From NCBI RefSeq assembly GCF_025821665.1, contig NZ_JACKSJ010000145.1, positions 41,425 to 105,424 on the forward strand: a stretch of DNA of 64,000 bases, in the 5' to 3' direction. The notes below the pieces were generated by a model. That model made no database searches and was not told where the DNA came from. It saw nothing but the letters and a program-made list of their open reading frames with translations. Positions 1-10,100 of this stretch are shown piece by piece (positions within the stretch are counted from its first letter, which is position 1; each line of letters starts with the position of its first letter). Source of the DNA: [Mycobacterium] manitobense. GTDB taxonomy: Bacteria > Actinomycetota > Actinomycetes > Mycobacteriales > Mycobacteriaceae. The position numbers were made by a program, and so were the translations under genes.

Positions 1-108
1 ATGGTGGTGCGCGGGTTCGTCGAGCCGATCGCCAAGGAACTGCCGATGGAGTACGCGCTGGAGCTCAACCGGCTGATCGAGCTGCAGATGGAAGGCGCGG
101 TCGGCTGA
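1..108 (+). CDS. sufB: SufB, C-terminal end (partial)
   Basis: This is the last 35 residues of an ORF that enters from the left edge, ending in a TGA at 106-108. The sequence ([17 protein letters not shown] followed by a helix ending EGAVG) matches the C-terminal tail of SufB, the core scaffold subunit of the SufBC2D Fe-S assembly complex. The identification rests on this short tail and on the gene immediately downstream being sufD, 31 nt away, which is the usual mycobacterial order. The ATG at position 1 is internal, not a start. Confidence 0.85.
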   Translation: MVVRGFVEPIAKELPMEYALELNRLIELQMEGAVG

Positions 109-139
109 TGGGGGCGAGCGAAGCGACGGGGAACAGGCA

Positions 140-1345
140 GTGACCGAGACCAACCTGACCACCGCAGTCGAGGGAGGCGCGAAGCCGGGTTCGGCGCTCG
201 CCGGCGCCAACAAGGGCGAGCAGTTCGCCTCGTTCGACGTCGCCGCCTTCGAGGTGCCCGGCGGCCGCGACGAGCTGTGGCGGTTCACCCCGCTGCGGCG
301 GCTGCGCGGGCTGCACGACGGCTCGGCTCCCGCGACCGGACGCGCCACGATCGAGGTCACCGAGCGGCCCGGCGTGACGGTCGAGACGGTGCAGCGCGGC
401 GACGACCGGCTCGGCCAGGCCGGCGTGCCCGCTGATCGCGTTGCGGCGCAAGCCTTCTCGTCGTTCGAGTCCGCGACGATCGTGACGGTCGCGCGCGACA
501 CCGAGGTGGCCGAGCCGATCGAGATCGTCGTCAACGGTCCCGGCGAGGGCGCGGTGGCGTACGGACACCTGCAGATCCGCGTCGAGGAACTGGCGAGGGC
601 GATCGTCGTCGTCGACCTGCGCGGCAGCGGAACCTATGCCGACAACGTCGAGATCGTCGTCGGCGACTCGGCCGGTGTCGGGGTGATCTGGATCGCCGAC
701 TGGGCCGACGACATGGTCCACGTCAGCGCCCACCACGCCCGGCTGGGGAAGGACGCCGTGCTGGGGCACGTCAACGTCACCCTCGGCGGGGACGTCGTGC
801 GCACCACGGCGACGGTGCGGTACGCCGGTCCCGGCGGCCAGGCCCAGATGCTCGGCACCTACTTCGCCGACGACGGCCAGCACTTCGAATCGCGGCTGCT
901 CGTCGACCACTCGCAGCCCAACTGCAAGTCCGACGTGCTCTACAAGGGCGCGCTGCAGGGTGACCCGGACTCCGACCGCCCCGACGCCCACACCGTGTGG
1001 ATCGGCGACGTGCTGATCCGCGCCGAGGCCACCGGCACCGACACCTTCGAGGTCAACCGCAACCTCGTGCTGACCGACGGGGCCCGCGCCGATTCGGTGC
1101 CGAACCTGGAGATCGAGACCGGCGAGATCGTCGGCGCCGGACACGCCAGTGCCACCGGCCGTTTCGACGACGAGCAGTTGTTCTACCTGAGGGCCCGCGG
1201 CATCCCCGAGGAGCAGGCCCGCCGGCTGGTGGTGCGCGGATTCTTCGGCGAGATCATCGCCAAGATCGCCGTGCCCGCCGTGCGCGAGCGCCTCACCGAC
1301 GCCATCGAACGAGAACTAGCGATCACGGAATCGAGAAGTAACTGA
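140..1345 (+). CDS. sufD: Fe-S cluster assembly protein SufD
   Basis: SufD, 401 aa, is the SufB paralogue in the cytoplasmic SufBC2D scaffold on which Fe-S clusters are built. The C-terminal half shows the beta-helix repeat typical of SufB/SufD (residues about 150-310, with GPGGQAQMLGTYFADD and SRLLVDH segments) and ends in a helical domain with an RGFFGEIIAKI stretch like the tail of SufB. The start is GTG at 140. The gene lies between sufB and sufC, with only 1 nt before sufC, so the genes are surely cotranscribed. In mycobacteria SUF is the main Fe-S assembly system. Confidence is high from family and operon context. Confidence 0.96.
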   Translation: MTETNLTTAVEGGAKPGSALAGANKGEQFASFDVAAFEVPGGRDELWRFTPLRRLRGLHDGSAPATGRATIEVTERPGVTVETVQRGDDRLGQAGVPADRVAAQAFSSFESATIVTVARDTEVAEPIEIVVNGPGEGAVAYGHLQIRVEELARAIVVVDLRGSGTYADNVEIVVGDSAGVGVIWIADWADDMVHVSAHHARLGKDAVLGHVNVTLGGDVVRTTATVRYAGPGGQAQMLGTYFADDGQHFESRLLVDHSQPNCKSDVLYKGALQGDPDSDRPDAHTVWIGDVLIRAEATGTDTFEVNRNLVLTDGARADSVPNLEIETGEIVGAGHASATGRFDDEQLFYLRARGIPEEQARRLVVRGFFGEIIAKIAVPAVRERLTDAIERELAITESRSN

Positions 1346-1346
1346 C

Positions 1347-3397
<2,051 letters not shown>

Positions 3398-3404
3398 GCG
3401 CACC

Positions 3405-3863
3405 GTGCGGATGGAGCAGATGTACCAGGAGGTGATCCTGGACCACTACAAACACCCGCACCACCGAGGGCTGCGCGAACCCTTCGGCGCCGAGGTGCAT
3501 CACGTGAACCCGACGTGCGGTGACGAGGTCACGCTGCGGGTGGCGCTGTCCGGCGATGGCAGGACCGTGGAGGACATCTCCTACGACGGGCAGGGCTGCT
3601 CCATCAGCCAGGCCGCGACGTCGGTGCTCACCGACCAGGTGATCGGTCAAAGTGTCGCGCAGGCACTGTCGACCGTCGCGGCGTTCACCGAGATGGTCTC
3701 GTCCCGCGGCGCCGTCGAGGGCGACGAGGATGTGATCGGCGACGGCGTGGCATTCGCGGGCGTGGCCAAGTACCCGGCGAGGGTGAAATGTGCGCTGCTG
3801 GGCTGGACGGCTTTCAAGGCCGCGCTGGCGCAGGCGTCGGAAGAATTCGAGGAGGCAGGATGA
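3405..3863 (+). CDS. sufU: Sulfur-transfer protein SufU
   Basis: SufU, 152 aa, is the zinc-dependent sulfurtransferase that accepts persulfide sulfur from SufS. The expected metal ligands are visible: Cys and Asp in NPTCGDEVTL, Cys in GQGCSISQAA, and Cys in RVKCALLGW. The 18-20 residue insertion that separates SufU from IscU lies between the second and third ligands. The start is GTG 3405, followed by an internal ATG 6 nt later. The stop overlaps the start of the next gene in an ATGA arrangement, indicating translational coupling. Confidence 0.95.
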   Translation: MRMEQMYQEVILDHYKHPHHRGLREPFGAEVHHVNPTCGDEVTLRVALSGDGRTVEDISYDGQGCSISQAATSVLTDQVIGQSVAQALSTVAAFTEMVSSRGAVEGDEDVIGDGVAFAGVAKYPARVKCALLGWTAFKAALAQASEEFEEAG

Positions 3864-4195
3864 CCGCACCCGATGAGCTGTTGGCCGATCTGGAGGAGGC
3901 GATGCGTGACGTCGTCGATCCCGAACTCGGCATCAACGTCGTCGATCTCGGCCTGGTGTACGGGCTGAACATCGAGGAGGGCGACGGCGGCAACGTCGCG
4001 CTGATCGACATGACGCTGACCTCGGCGGCGTGCCCGTTGACCGATGTGATCGAAGACCAGTCGCGCAACGCGCTCGTGGGTGCGGGACTGGTCGACGAGA
4101 TCAAGATCAACTGGGTGTGGAATCCGCCGTGGGGCCCGGACAAGATCACCGAGGACGGCCGCGAACAACTGCGGGCGCTCGGCTTCACCGTCTGA
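3860..4195 (+). CDS. sufT: SufT / MIP18 family (DUF59) Fe-S maturation protein
   Basis: A 111-aa DUF59/MIP18 family protein. It shows the family core DVVDPELGINVVDLGLVYG and the later LTSAACPLTDVIEDQ segment with its conserved cysteine. Related proteins help load or repair Fe-S clusters in target enzymes. The chosen start, ATG 3860, overlaps the sufU stop (ATGA) and has the purine-rich GGAGGCAGG before it; an upstream GTG at 3788 would run deep into sufU and is unlikely. It is the last gene of the SUF operon here. Confidence 0.93.
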   Translation: MTAPDELLADLEEAMRDVVDPELGINVVDLGLVYGLNIEEGDGGNVALIDMTLTSAACPLTDVIEDQSRNALVGAGLVDEIKINWVWNPPWGPDKITEDGREQLRALGFTV

Positions 4196-4243
4196 CGCGT
4201 CGATTTCACCGGTCAGCGGACCGCACCGGGGCACAATGACCTA

Positions 4244-4774
4244 ATGGTCACCGTTCCTGCGGCGGTGTGGCGCGGCGGGCCGGTCGTCCGTGCACTGACC
4301 GTCGGCGCCGCAGTGGGCGTATTCCTCGGCGTGCTCGCCTGGCTCGACTCGGGTCTGCTGGTGGCCGGCGTGGTCGTCACCGTCGTGGTCGGTGGGGGCT
4401 ACGGCATCTGGATGCAACGCCGCATGGCGCGGTTCTGGCCGGGCGCCGCGGCGCTCACCGCCGACGAGCGGGTGGCCGTGGCCCGCGCCGCCCGCCGTGG
4501 CGAACCCGTCGGGTCACCGGGCCTGGCCGAGGCGCTCGTCGAGTACGGATCGGGGATGCGCGCGGCTGCCGAGACGGCACGGCCGTACCGCTGGGTGATC
4601 CCGCTGGTGCTCGTCGTCGGCGTGGGCATGGCCGTGTGGGACGCGTTCTACGGCACCTGGGGCAACGCCGTGGTCTCGGCCATCTACCTGGTGCTGCTGC
4701 TGCTCGAGGTGTTCTGGTGGCCGCGGCAGCAGCGGCGACTGCTGGCCAACGCCGAGCGCGCCGCCGCCGCGTAA
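4244..4774 (+). CDS. Conserved membrane protein of unknown function
   Basis: A 176-aa membrane protein that I do not recognise by function. Two N-terminal hydrophobic segments (residues about 15-60) and two C-terminal ones (about 118-165) flank a soluble middle rich in Ala and Arg with an ALTADERVAVARAARRG helix. This pattern resembles small actinobacterial membrane proteins annotated only as hypothetical. The start is ATG 4244, 48 nt after sufT. It may be read with the SUF operon or separately; no clear promoter was found. Confidence 0.8.
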   Translation: MVTVPAAVWRGGPVVRALTVGAAVGVFLGVLAWLDSGLLVAGVVVTVVVGGGYGIWMQRRMARFWPGAAALTADERVAVARAARRGEPVGSPGLAEALVEYGSGMRAAAETARPYRWVIPLVLVVGVGMAVWDAFYGTWGNAVVSAIYLVLLLLEVFWWPRQQRRLLANAERAAAA

Positions 4775-4812
4775 TCGCACGGCCGGCCCGGATCCCTGGT
4801 AACCCATTCGGT

Positions 4813-5442
4813 ATGAGCCCCGATTACGTCGCCACCCGCAGGCAGCTGCGCGGTGTCGCCGAGAGCCTGATCGCCGGACCGCAGCATCGCGCGGCGGGCA
4901 CCATCCGCCTGGCGGTGCGGCCCGACGGCTTCACCGGTGTCGCGCTGCCGATCGCCGTGCACGGCACCGAGCTGGTGTGGCAGCACGGCAGCGCCGCGCT
5001 CGCCGGGCCGGTGGGCGCGCTGGCCACCGCCGCGGGCGTGACGGCGGGACCACCCGAAGGCGTCTACGACGTCGTCGACCCGCTGGCCGCCGATGCGGTG
5101 CTCGACATCGACCCGGCGGCGGCCGACCTGCTGTACCGCAGCCTCTACGCTGGCGGATTCGCCATCAAACACGTTCTGCCCGAACAACATCCGGTGCTCT
5201 GGCCGGAGCACTTCGACGTCGCGGTCACCGAGGACGAGGTGAACTACGGAGTCTCCGCCGGCGACGACCACCACCCGATGCCGTACGCCTACGTCGGCCC
5301 GTGGACCGCACGCCGGGGGGCGTTCTGGAACGCATCGTTCGGAGCGCTGCTGGCGCTCGACCCGGCCGACGACGTGGACGAACTGGCCCGCCGGGTCGCG
5401 GAGTTCTTCGCCGAGGGCCGGACCCGCGCATCAGACCGCTGA
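4813..5442 (+). CDS. Conserved protein of unknown function
   Basis: A 209-aa soluble protein that I do not recognise. There is no signal peptide or membrane segment. It has ordered alpha/beta-like sequence throughout, with a His/Trp-rich stretch (EQHPVLWPEHFDVAVTEDEVNYG) and an acidic C-terminal helix. I chose ATG 4813 because it begins coherent sequence 38 nt after the upstream gene; longer in-frame extensions run antisense-like through that gene and are Arg-rich. The neighbours (membrane protein upstream, thioredoxin downstream) give no firm hint of function. Confidence 0.75.
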   Translation: MSPDYVATRRQLRGVAESLIAGPQHRAAGTIRLAVRPDGFTGVALPIAVHGTELVWQHGSAALAGPVGALATAAGVTAGPPEGVYDVVDPLAADAVLDIDPAAADLLYRSLYAGGFAIKHVLPEQHPVLWPEHFDVAVTEDEVNYGVSAGDDHHPMPYAYVGPWTARRGAFWNASFGALLALDPADDVDELARRVAEFFAEGRTRASDR

Positions 5443-5513
5443 CCCGCGGGCGGGCAGGCGTGAACCGGCCGGCCGCGGGGAACAAGCATGGTGAACCCAA
5501 CGTTAGGACAGTC

Positions 5514-5879
5514 GTGGCAACGCAAGACATCACCGCAGAGCAGTTCAACGACACCATCAACGACAACGACATCGTGCTGGTGGACTTCTGGGCGTCGTGG
5601 TGCGGCCCGTGTCGCGCGTTCGCGCCCACCTTCTCGGCCTCGTCCGAGAAGCACCCCGACGTCGTGCACGCCAAGGTGGACACCGAGGCCGAGCAGGCGC
5701 TGGCGCAGGCCGCCGACATCCGCTCCATCCCGACGCTGATGGTCTTCAAGAAGGGCAAACTGGTGTTCAACCAGGCCGGCGCGTTGCCGCCGGCGGCTCT
5801 GGAGGACCTGGTGCAGAAGGTCAGGGAGTTCGACGTCGACGCGGCGATCGCCGCCCAGGACGACGGCGCGCAGGCCTAG
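5514..5879 (+). CDS. trxB1: Thioredoxin (TrxB1-like)
   Basis: A 121-aa thioredoxin with the active-site motif WASWCGPCRAFAP (catalytic Cys pair near residue 32) and the cis-Pro loop RSIPTLMVFKKGKL. It is a cytoplasmic disulfide reductant, with a short C-terminal extension (DVDAAIAAQDDGAQA) beyond the core fold. The start is taken as GTG 5514 because the protein then begins like TrxB1 of M. tuberculosis (Rv1471, from memory). Upstream in-frame sequence is Arg/Pro-rich. Position just before echA12 matches M. tuberculosis. Confidence 0.94.
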   Translation: MATQDITAEQFNDTINDNDIVLVDFWASWCGPCRAFAPTFSASSEKHPDVVHAKVDTEAEQALAQAADIRSIPTLMVFKKGKLVFNQAGALPPAALEDLVQKVREFDVDAAIAAQDDGAQA

Positions 5880-5886
5880 CTGCTCG

Positions 5887-5905
5887 GGGGCCGGTGCACG
5901 GCCCC
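5887..5905 (+). terminator. Possible terminator hairpin after the thioredoxin gene
   Basis: An inverted repeat GGGGCC-N7-GGCCCC lies 7 nt after the thioredoxin stop and just before a candidate promoter for the next gene. There is no T-tract, which is common in mycobacterial terminators but makes the call weak. Confidence 0.35.
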
Positions 5906-5909
5906 GCGA

Positions 5910-5915
5910 TAGCGT
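5910..5915 (+). promoter_or_regulatory. Candidate -10 element of echA12 (leaderless)
   Basis: TAGCGT fits the mycobacterial TANNNT -10 pattern and ends 6 nt before the GTG start at 5922. No Shine-Dalgarno sequence is visible before that GTG, which fits a leaderless transcript. Confidence 0.45.
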
Positions 5916-5921
5916 GCTCGG

Positions 5922-6746
5922 GTGACCGAAGCACAGCAGTTCGTCCTCGTCGACCGGCCGCGCCCGCAGGTGGCTCTGGTGACCCTCAACCGGCCCGAGC
6001 GCATGAACTCGATGGCGTTCGACGTCATGGTGCCGCTGCGCGACGTACTCGCCGAGCTGAGCCACGACAATTCGGTACGCGCGGTGGTGCTGACCGGCGC
6101 GGGCCGCGGGTTCTCCTCCGGTGCGGACCACAAGTCGGCGGGGTCGGTGCCGCACATCGACGGGCTGACCCGGCCGACGTTCGCGTTGCGGTCCATGGAG
6201 GTCCTCGACGAGGTGATCCTGGCGCTGCGCAAGCTCCACCAGCCGGTGATCGCGGCGGTGAACGGCGCCGCGATCGGCGGCGGCCTCTGCCTGGCGCTGG
6301 CCGCCGACATCCGCGTCGCGGCGACCGGTGCCTATTTCCGTGCCGCGGGCATCAACAACGGCCTGACGGCCAGCGAGTTGGGTCTGTCCTACCTGCTGCC
6401 CCGCGCGATCGGCTCGTCGCGGGCGTTCGAGATCATGCTCACCGGTCGCGACGTCGACAGCGGGGAGGCCGAGCGGATCGGCCTGGTGTCCCGGACGGTG
6501 CCGGAGGACGAACTGCTCGAGGTGTGCTTCGACATGGCCGAACGCATCGCCGCGTTCTCCCGTCCCGGTGTCGAGCTGACCAAGCGCACGCTGTGGTCCG
6601 GGCTGGATGCCGGCAGCCTCGAGGGGCACATGCAGGCCGAGGGGCTGGGCCAGCTGTTCGTGCGACTGCTGACCGCCAACTTCGAGGAGGCGGTGGCGGC
6701 GCGCGCGCAACGACGCCCCGCGGTCTTCACCGACGACAAGTCCTAG
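5922..6746 (+). CDS. echA12: Enoyl-CoA hydratase/isomerase family protein
   Basis: A 274-aa crotonase-fold protein. The first oxyanion-hole segment is RGFSSGADHKSAG and the second is NGAAIGGGLCLALAADIRVA. Hydratase Glu residues are not obvious at both usual places, so the exact reaction (hydration, isomerisation or other) is uncertain. The C-terminal helical region ends in RPAVFTDDKS. It corresponds by position to EchA12 (Rv1472) of M. tuberculosis, a soluble protein of acyl-CoA metabolism. It is the last conserved-order gene before the accessory lipid locus. Confidence 0.92.
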   Translation: MTEAQQFVLVDRPRPQVALVTLNRPERMNSMAFDVMVPLRDVLAELSHDNSVRAVVLTGAGRGFSSGADHKSAGSVPHIDGLTRPTFALRSMEVLDEVILALRKLHQPVIAAVNGAAIGGGLCLALAADIRVAATGAYFRAAGINNGLTASELGLSYLLPRAIGSSRAFEIMLTGRDVDSGEAERIGLVSRTVPEDELLEVCFDMAERIAAFSRPGVELTKRTLWSGLDAGSLEGHMQAEGLGQLFVRLLTANFEEAVAARAQRRPAVFTDDKS

Positions 6747-7148
6747 CCTCCTCGCGCCGGTTCATGGCGCACTCGTCCGCGGTCGACCCGGCGGCGCCGA
6801 AAGGTAGCCCTAAACCCCGGTAGCGAAGGCGCTAATCTTCCCCTTTGCAAGTAACGCCGAGCGCCGCGACGGGCGGTTTCGCCCGCGAAGTCCAAGATCA
6901 GTTCCTTTGCTGGCCGCCGGTGCGCAACCGTTCGGGTTCGTTGCCATACTTGCGTTCCGATTGGGCGGTAACCGCTGTGGCGCCCGCCGAAATGCCCGCT
7001 GAGCAGCATCTTTTGACTGCCTGCCGTCGAACCGGCCCGGGACACGTACGGTTCGCACGCCCCTTTAGGTTGTGCTAACTTGCCGCAATTGACTTTGCCG
7101 TTGGCGTGACCTGCAGATGTCCTGGATGCCAGAAGAGGTAGGAGCTTC
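6747..7148 (+). other. 402-bp intergenic region upstream of the polyketide synthase
   Basis: No convincing gene is seen here; short ORFs lack start signals and coding character. It contains a 6-bp GC stem with a TTT-containing loop at 6870-6885 and a TAACTT element at 7076-7081 that could serve as a -10 for the lipid locus. A short leader ORF (7117-7152) runs into the synthase start. The region is less GC-rich than its neighbours and marks the left boundary of the accessory locus. Confidence 0.6.
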
Positions 7149-7152
7149 GTGA
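7117..7152 (+). other. Possible 11-codon leader ORF overlapping the pks start
   Basis: ATG 7117 opens a frame coding for [11 protein letters not shown] and ends in TGA at 7150-7152, which overlaps the GTG start of the polyketide synthase in a GTGA arrangement. The AGGAG that would serve the synthase lies inside it. This could couple translation, but an ORF this short can arise by chance. Confidence 0.3.
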
Positions 7153-10100
7153 TCGACAGGCCCATGACGCCCATCGCCGTCGTCGGGATGGCGTGCCGGC
7201 TGCCCGGCGGTATCGAGTCGCCCGCCGAACTGTGGGAGGCCCTGCTGCGCGGCAGTGACCTGGTCACCGAGGTGCCGGTCGACCGGTGGGACGCCGACGA
7301 CTTCTACGATCCGGAGCCCGGTGTGCCCGGCCGGTCGGTGTCCAAGTGGGGCGGCTTCCTCGACGACGTCGCCGGATTCGACGCCGACTTCTTCGGCATC
7401 AGCGAGCGCGAAGCGACCGCCATCGACCCGCAGCACCGCCTGCTCCTCGAAACAGCTTGGGAGGCGGTCGAACACGCCGGTATCGCACCCGCATCGCTGG
7501 CCGGCAGCCAGACCGGCGTCTTCGTCGGCATGACGCACAACGACTACCAGTTGGTCACCGCCGAGGCCGACGCCATCGCCGGACCCTACGGATTCACCGG
7601 CAGCAATTACGGTCTGGCCTCCGGACGGATCGCCTACCACCTCGGCGTGCACGGCCCGGCCTTCACCGTCGACTCCGCATGCTCGTCGGCGCTGCTCGCG
7701 GTGCACATGGCGTGCCGGAGCCTGCACGACGGCGAGAGCAGCATGGCGCTGGCGGGCGGGGTCAACGTGCTGCTCGAGCCCCGCAAGATGGCCTCGGGCT
7801 CGGCGCAGGGCATGCTCTCCGCGACGGGTCGGTGCCGGGCGTTCGACGTCGACGCTGACGGCTTCGTCTCCGGTGAGGCAGCGGTGATGCTGCTGTTCAA
7901 GAGGCTGCCGGATGCGCTGGACGACGGGGACCGCGTGCTCGCGGTGATCCGTGGCACCGCGACGAACCAGGACGGCCGCACGGTCAACATCGCCACCCCG
8001 TCGCCGGCCGCCCAGGAGTCCGTCTACCGGGCCGCGCTCGCCGCAGGCGGCGTCGACCCGGTCACCGTCGGTTACGTCGAGGCGCACGGCACCGGAACCC
8101 CCGTCGGCGACCCCATCGAATACACCAGCCTCGCGAAGGTCTACGGCACGGCCGGACGGTGCGTCCTCGGGTCGGCCAAGACGAACCTCGGACACGCCCA
8201 GTCGGCGTCGGGTGCGCTCGGCCTGATGAAGGCGGTACTGGCGCTGCAACACGGGCAGGTGCCGCCGAACCTGCACTTCAACCGGCTCCCCGAACAGATG
8301 GCGGAGGTGCAGACCGGGCTGTTCGTGCCGCAGACGGCGACGCCCTGGCCCATCGAGGACGACCACCCGCGCCGAGCCGCCGTGTCGTCCTATGGCCTGT
8401 CCGGAACGAATGTGCACCTGGTCGTCGAACAGGCCCCGAGCGTGGCCGCACCCCGGATCGTCGAGGGGAACGACTCGACCGCACGCGACCTGAGCGCACC
8501 GTGGTTGTTCCCGCTGTCGGCCACCTCGCCGGAGTCGTTGCGGCAGACGGCGGCACGGCTCGCCGACTGGGTCGACGCCCGGCTCGGCGGCGATCCCGCG
8601 GATCTCCGGGACCTGGCCTACACGCTCGCCCGCCGCCGCGCGCACCGCACCGTGCGCACCGCGGTGTTGGCAGGCAGCGCAACCGAACTCGTCGATGCCC
8701 TGCGTCGGGTGGCGGCGGGCGACACCCCGCCGCAGACGCCGGCAGTCGACACCGGTCAGGGCGCCGTATGGGTGTTCTCCGGCCAGGGGTCGCAATGGGC
8801 CGCGATGGGTGCGGCGCTGCTGGCCGCCGAGCCGCGCTTCGCCGAGGCCGTCGCCGAGGTCGAGCCGCTGATCGCCCGGGAGTCGGGTTTCTCGGTGACC
8901 GAGGCGATGTCGGCGCCCGAGACGGTCACCGGCATCGACCGGGTACAGCCCACCGTGTTCGCCGTCCAGGTCGCCCTCGCGAGAACGCTTGCCGGACACG
9001 GGGTTCAGCCTGCAGCGGTGATCGGGCACTCGATGGGCGAGGCGGCGGCAGCCGTCGTCGCCGGCGCTCTCACGCTCGCCGACGGTGTGGCCGTGATCTG
9101 CAGGCGGTCCCGGCTGATGCAGGCCGTCGCCGACTCGGGCGCGGCACCGGGTGCGATGGCTTCGGTGGAGCTGCCCGCCCAGCAGGTGCTCTCCGAACTG
9201 GCCGCCGCCGGAGCCGCCGACGTGGTGCTGTCGGTGATCGCCTCGCCGCAGTCGGCGGTGGTCGGCGGTGCGAGGTCGACGATCCGCGCTCTGGTCGCGG
9301 CCTGGGAGGAGCGCGGGGTGATGGCCAGGGAGGTGGCGGTCGACGTCGCCTCGCACTCGCCGCAGGTCGATCCGATCCTCGACGAACTCACCGACGCCCT
9401 CGAGGACCTCGAGCCGTCGGAACCGTCGATCCCGTACTACTCGGCCACGCTCTACGACCCGCGGGAACCGGCCGACTACGACGGCTGGTACTGGGCGGAC
9501 AACCTGCGGCACGCGGTGCGGTTCGCCGCCGCGGTGCAGGCGGCGCTCGAGGACGGGTTCCGCGTCTTCGCCGAGCTCTCGCCGCACCCGCTGCTGACCC
9601 ACGCGGTCGACCAGAACGCCAAGGCCCTCGACGTCTCGATCGCGGCGCTGGCGACGATGCGCCGCGGGCAGGAGACGCCGCACGGACTGCGCGACGTCCT
9701 GGTCGACCTGTTCAGCGCCGGAGCCGAGATCGACTTCACCGCGCTCTACCCCGACGGCGTGCTGGTGGACGCGCCGCTGCCGGTGTGGACACATCCGCGT
9801 CTGATGCTCAGTGCCACGCCGCGGGGCGCCGTGGCGGGCGCGCAGACGGTGGCGGCTCATCCGCTGCTCGGCGCGCACGTGCGACTGCCCGAGGAACCGG
9901 AGCGCCATGTCTGGCAGTCCGACGTCGGCACGGCGACCCAGGCGTGGCTGGCTGACCACCGCGTGCACGACGTCGCCGCACTGCCCGCAGCGGCCTACTG
10001 CGAGATGGCACTGGCCGCAGCGCGCGCCGCGCTCGGCGACACCGCCGAAGTGTGCGACCTGACCTTCGACGAGATGCTGCTGCTCGACGACGCCACCCCG

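Noticed and set aside
6870..6885. GC hairpin CGGGCG-GTTT-CGCCCG as terminator of echA12
   Set aside because: It lies 124 nt after the stop with no T-tract, too weak to call.
6845..7078. A 77-codon ORF in the gap before the polyketide synthase
   Set aside because: No Shine-Dalgarno, no recognisable sequence, and a Cys/Trp-rich composition unlike its neighbours.
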